Assembly (NCBI RefSeq): GCF_040819555.1
Contig: NZ_CP161920.1
Span: forward strand, 633,501 to 697,500
Reading direction: 5' to 3'
From: Nitratireductor sp. GISD-1A_MAKvit
GTDB lineage: Bacteria; Pseudomonadota; Alphaproteobacteria; Rhizobiales; Rhizobiaceae
Length of the DNA stretch: 64,000 nucleotides
The notes under the pieces: model-generated
What the model saw: only the letters and a program-made list of their open reading frames with translations
Databases searched by the model: none
What the model was told of the DNA's origin: nothing
Translations under genes and position numbers: made by a program
In this document: positions 61,976-64,000 of the stretch, in pieces
Layout: every line of letters begins with the position of its first letter
How positions within the stretch are numbered: the first letter of the stretch is position 1

Positions 61976-63439
61976 TTCCTCCCCCTCCTCGATGAAGGCC
62001 CGGTGCAGTGCCTTGACGGCTTTTTCCAGGTCTTCACTGCGGACAAGAAACTGTACGTCGACGCCGCGGCCTGTCTCCTGGGAGGCGAGCGGTGCAACGC
62101 CCGCCGTGTCCAGGGCCTTCAGCCCTTCCAGCATGACGCCAAGTCCGGTCAGGTCGCGACCGATCACCGACACCATGCCTGCGCGGCGCGCGGTGATGCG
62201 GGCAGCGGGATAGCGTTCGGCCAGATCGCGTTCCACCCGGCGCACGGATTTGAGCGTCGCCTCCAGATGGTGAACGATGGAATTCGCGTTCGAGCTTTTC
62301 GACACGATACGCACCCGGTGGCGGGTGAGCGATTCAAGGATCGCCGCGTCGTAGCCCTTCACGCCCACCATGTCCTGCTCGAAGAGTTCGAGCGAGGTGA
62401 CGGGCAGGCCGGTGACCATTTCCACGCCAACCCCATCGGCAGGCTCGGCATCGATCAGCGTGCCGGGATCCTCCGGCTCGAATGCATTGGCGACGCGCAG
62501 CGGAACGCCTGCCTGGCGTAGTTTCTTCGCTGCCTTCGGATGAATCGCCTCCATGCCCATATTGGAGAGCTGGTCGGCGACATCGTAGTTGGTGCGGCCG
62601 ATCTTGCGCACATTCTCCGGTCCCACGAGGCGCGGATCGGCGCTGGAAAGATGGAACTCCTTGTGAATGATCGCCTCGCGCGCACCGGTCAGTGCCGCAA
62701 TGGTGGCGAAAGTCACTTCCGAGTAGCCGCGGTCGAATTCGCGCATCAGCCCTTCGCGGCATTGCGAATAGCCGGTGACAATGGGCAGTTCGCGCGACAG
62801 GTCGATCTCGTCGAATGCCTGTTCGATGCGCTCGTTGAGGCTTGGCTGCGTTTCATCGCGCCAGCCGGTGAGGTCGATGAAGCGTGCATTCACGCCCGAG
62901 CGGCGCAGAAGCAGGGCCAGATTGTTGGCCGAATGCGCCTCGCCCAGCGCCGACAGAAGCTCACGGATCGTCTGCATGTGCTCGCCGAGCTGGAAATGCC
63001 CGTAGGAGCACAGGCGCTGCAGGTCGATCAGGCAGCCGCGTGCGCCCTCGATGCGCTCGCGCACGAAATCGTCGGCGGCGTTGCGGTCGGCGGCCTCCTC
63101 GAACATCTCTTCGTTGATGGCGTGCATGGCGCGGCTCACCGCGCTCAGCGCTTCCATCCACCCATGTTCGTTGTCGGCATGGGCGAACAATGCATAGACA
63201 CCCGGCTCGCCCGACTTCTTGTGTTCCAGCAGCTTGTCCGTGATGCCGCCGAAAGCGGAAACGACAAAGACGCGGTTGTAGAGTGCATCGCCCTTGCGTT
63301 TGCCGATCAGGATCGTGTCGAGCAGTTCGCGCGCACGGCTCATCGACGTGCCGCCGATCTTCTCGACGGTGTGGATGCCTCGTTGTTGCTGGTTGGTGCG
63401 GCCCTTCTCGGCCGCACCGCTTTCTTGTCGGTCAGTCAT
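61955..63439 (-). CDS. ask: Aspartate kinase, ectoine-pathway type
   Basis: The 494-residue aspartokinase has 'HTVEKIGGTSMSRARELLD' at the kinase start (K-x-G-G-T-S), 'NRVFVVSAFGGITDKLLEHK', the Asp-binding 'VTGYSQCREG...GYSEVTFATIAAL' region and two ACT domains near the end ('TRHRVRIVSKSSNANSIVHHLEAT'). Together with its position directly after ectD (21-base gap), this fits the Ask_Ect subgroup, which supplies aspartyl phosphate for ectoine and is less sensitive to feedback inhibition. Length agrees. Confidence 0.9.
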   Translation of the reverse strand: MTDRQESGAAEKGRTNQQQRGIHTVEKIGGTSMSRARELLDTILIGKRKGDALYNRVFVVSAFGGITDKLLEHKKSGEPGVYALFAHADNEHGWMEALSAVSRAMHAINEEMFEEAADRNAADDFVRERIEGARGCLIDLQRLCSYGHFQLGEHMQTIRELLSALGEAHSANNLALLLRRSGVNARFIDLTGWRDETQPSLNERIEQAFDEIDLSRELPIVTGYSQCREGLMREFDRGYSEVTFATIAALTGAREAIIHKEFHLSSADPRLVGPENVRKIGRTNYDVADQLSNMGMEAIHPKAAKKLRQAGVPLRVANAFEPEDPGTLIDAEPADGVGVEMVTGLPVTSLELFEQDMVGVKGYDAAILESLTRHRVRIVSKSSNANSIVHHLEATLKSVRRVERDLAERYPAARITARRAGMVSVIGRDLTGLGVMLEGLKALDTAGVAPLASQETGRGVDVQFLVRSEDLEKAVKALHRAFIEEGEETLKEAA

Positions 63440-63460
63440 GATGTCCAGTTCGGTTTTGGC

Positions 63461-64000
63461 TTATGCCAGTTTCCCGGTCTTGATTTCGACAGGGGTCGGA
63501 TCGCCGCGCTCGGCGAGAAAATCGGGCCGGGCCTTTTTCGCGCCATAGGGCTCTTCAAGCCGGTTCGACACGGCGTTGAAAACGAAGAAGGCGTTGGAGC
63601 GCGGAAACGGCGTGATGTTGCCGTTGGAGCCGTGCATCGTGTTGCAGTCGAACAGCACCAGCGTGCCCGCCTTGCCGGTGGCGGCGGTGATGCCATGTTC
63701 GTTCGCCAGCTTGCCCAGCGCCTCATGCGAGGGCACACCCACTTCCTGCTTTTTGAGCGAGGATTTGTGGTTGTCATCGGGTGTTTCACCGGCACAGGCG
63801 ATGAACTGTTTGTGCGAGCCTGGCATCAGCATGAGCGGGCCATTCAGCGCATCATTGTCGGTCAAAAGCAGCGAGGCGGATACAGCGCGCATGCGCGGCA
63901 TGCCGTCCTCGGCGTGCCAGGTCTCGAAATCCGAGTGCCAGTAGAATTCCTTGCCGGTGAAGCCCGGCTTGTAGTTCAGCCGCGACTGGTGAATGTAGAC
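63461..64000 (-). CDS. ectD: Ectoine hydroxylase, N-terminal part beyond the window edge
   Basis: The last 179 residues of EctD are visible. The frame enters at the right edge with '[20 protein letters not shown]' and continues through '[19 protein letters not shown]', which holds the iron-binding His-x-Asp, the 2-oxoglutarate region, and the distal His in '[20 protein letters not shown]'. This is the EctD consensus. It converts ectoine to 5-hydroxyectoine with O2 and 2-oxoglutarate. ectABC are presumably upstream, outside the window. Confidence 0.95.
   Translation of the reverse strand, partial: VYIHQSRLNYKPGFTGKEFYWHSDFETWHAEDGMPRMRAVSASLLLTDNDALNGPLMLMPGSHKQFIACAGETPDDNHKSSLKKQEVGVPSHEALGKLANEHGITAATGKAGTLVLFDCNTMHGSNGNITPFPRSNAFFVFNAVSNRLEEPYGAKKARPDFLAERGDPTPVEIKTGKLA

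Noticed and set aside
1..64000. CRISPR arrays, insertion sequences, integrases, large repeats
   Set aside because: No regularly spaced repeats, transposase-like proteins or long duplicated segments were seen by reading. A self-alignment was not possible here.

Overview
The window looks like chromosomal DNA of a GC-rich alphaproteobacterium of the order Hyphomicrobiales (Rhizobiales), probably a salt-tolerant or marine member near Nitratireductor, Chelativorans or Mesorhizobium. The grounds are: ribosomal protein L21 with the long C-terminal extension seen in this order, the PhyR-NepR-EcfG general stress module, an alphaproteobacterial RpoH, a serC-serA operon with a structured leader, and an ectoine hydroxylase with the ectoine-type aspartokinase at the right edge. 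The taxon is inferred from gene content only. I see no insertion sequence, prophage or CRISPR array.

Layout. 1-2000: GNAT acetyltransferase (cut by the edge), rpmA-rplU and tRNA-Ser(CGA). 2063-20325: a catabolic island of two divergent arms. The leftward arm encodes a three-component Rieske ring-hydroxylating dioxygenase, an acyl/aryl-CoA ligase, a thiolase-like protein, a DUF35-SDR fusion, a cyclase-family hydrolase and an SDR. The rightward arm encodes two complete TRAP transporters, a MarR regulator, RidA, an octopine-dehydrogenase-like enzyme, a 3-hydroxyacyl-CoA dehydrogenase and an Asp/Glu/hydantoin racemase-like protein. 20418-27977: alpha-2-macroglobulin and PbpC. 27979-31520: KDG kinase, a sugar-phosphate transferase and an EamA exporter. 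31556-40470: serC-serA, purA, rpoH, an RluD-type pseudouridine synthase, two membrane proteins of unknown function and tRNA-Glu(CTC). 40592-50892: a hybrid histidine kinase followed by pstSCAB-phoU-phoB behind a multi-unit Pho box. 50943-59893: the general stress response locus and its apparent targets. 60066-61918: a VOC dioxygenase / alpha-beta hydrolase / GNAT operon. 61955-64000: ectoine genes.

Main observations. (i) In the catabolic island the thiolase-fold protein lacks the Cys and His of the classical active site, and its partner is a DUF35 zinc-ribbon protein fused to an SDR domain that lacks the Tyr and Lys of the SDR active site. Together they look like an undescribed thiolase/DUF35 lyase or scaffold in an uncharacterised, probably nitrogen-containing aromatic pathway. 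(ii) Five sites of exact form GGAAC-N16-CGTT lie before phyR, nepR-ecfG, a DUF1328 gene, a DUF883-like operon and a PRC-barrel gene, which outlines a local EcfG regulon. (iii) Four genes (CoA ligase, serC, rpoH, pstB) each carry one extra base in a short G/C run. The uniform pattern in conserved genes suggests assembly error rather than decay.
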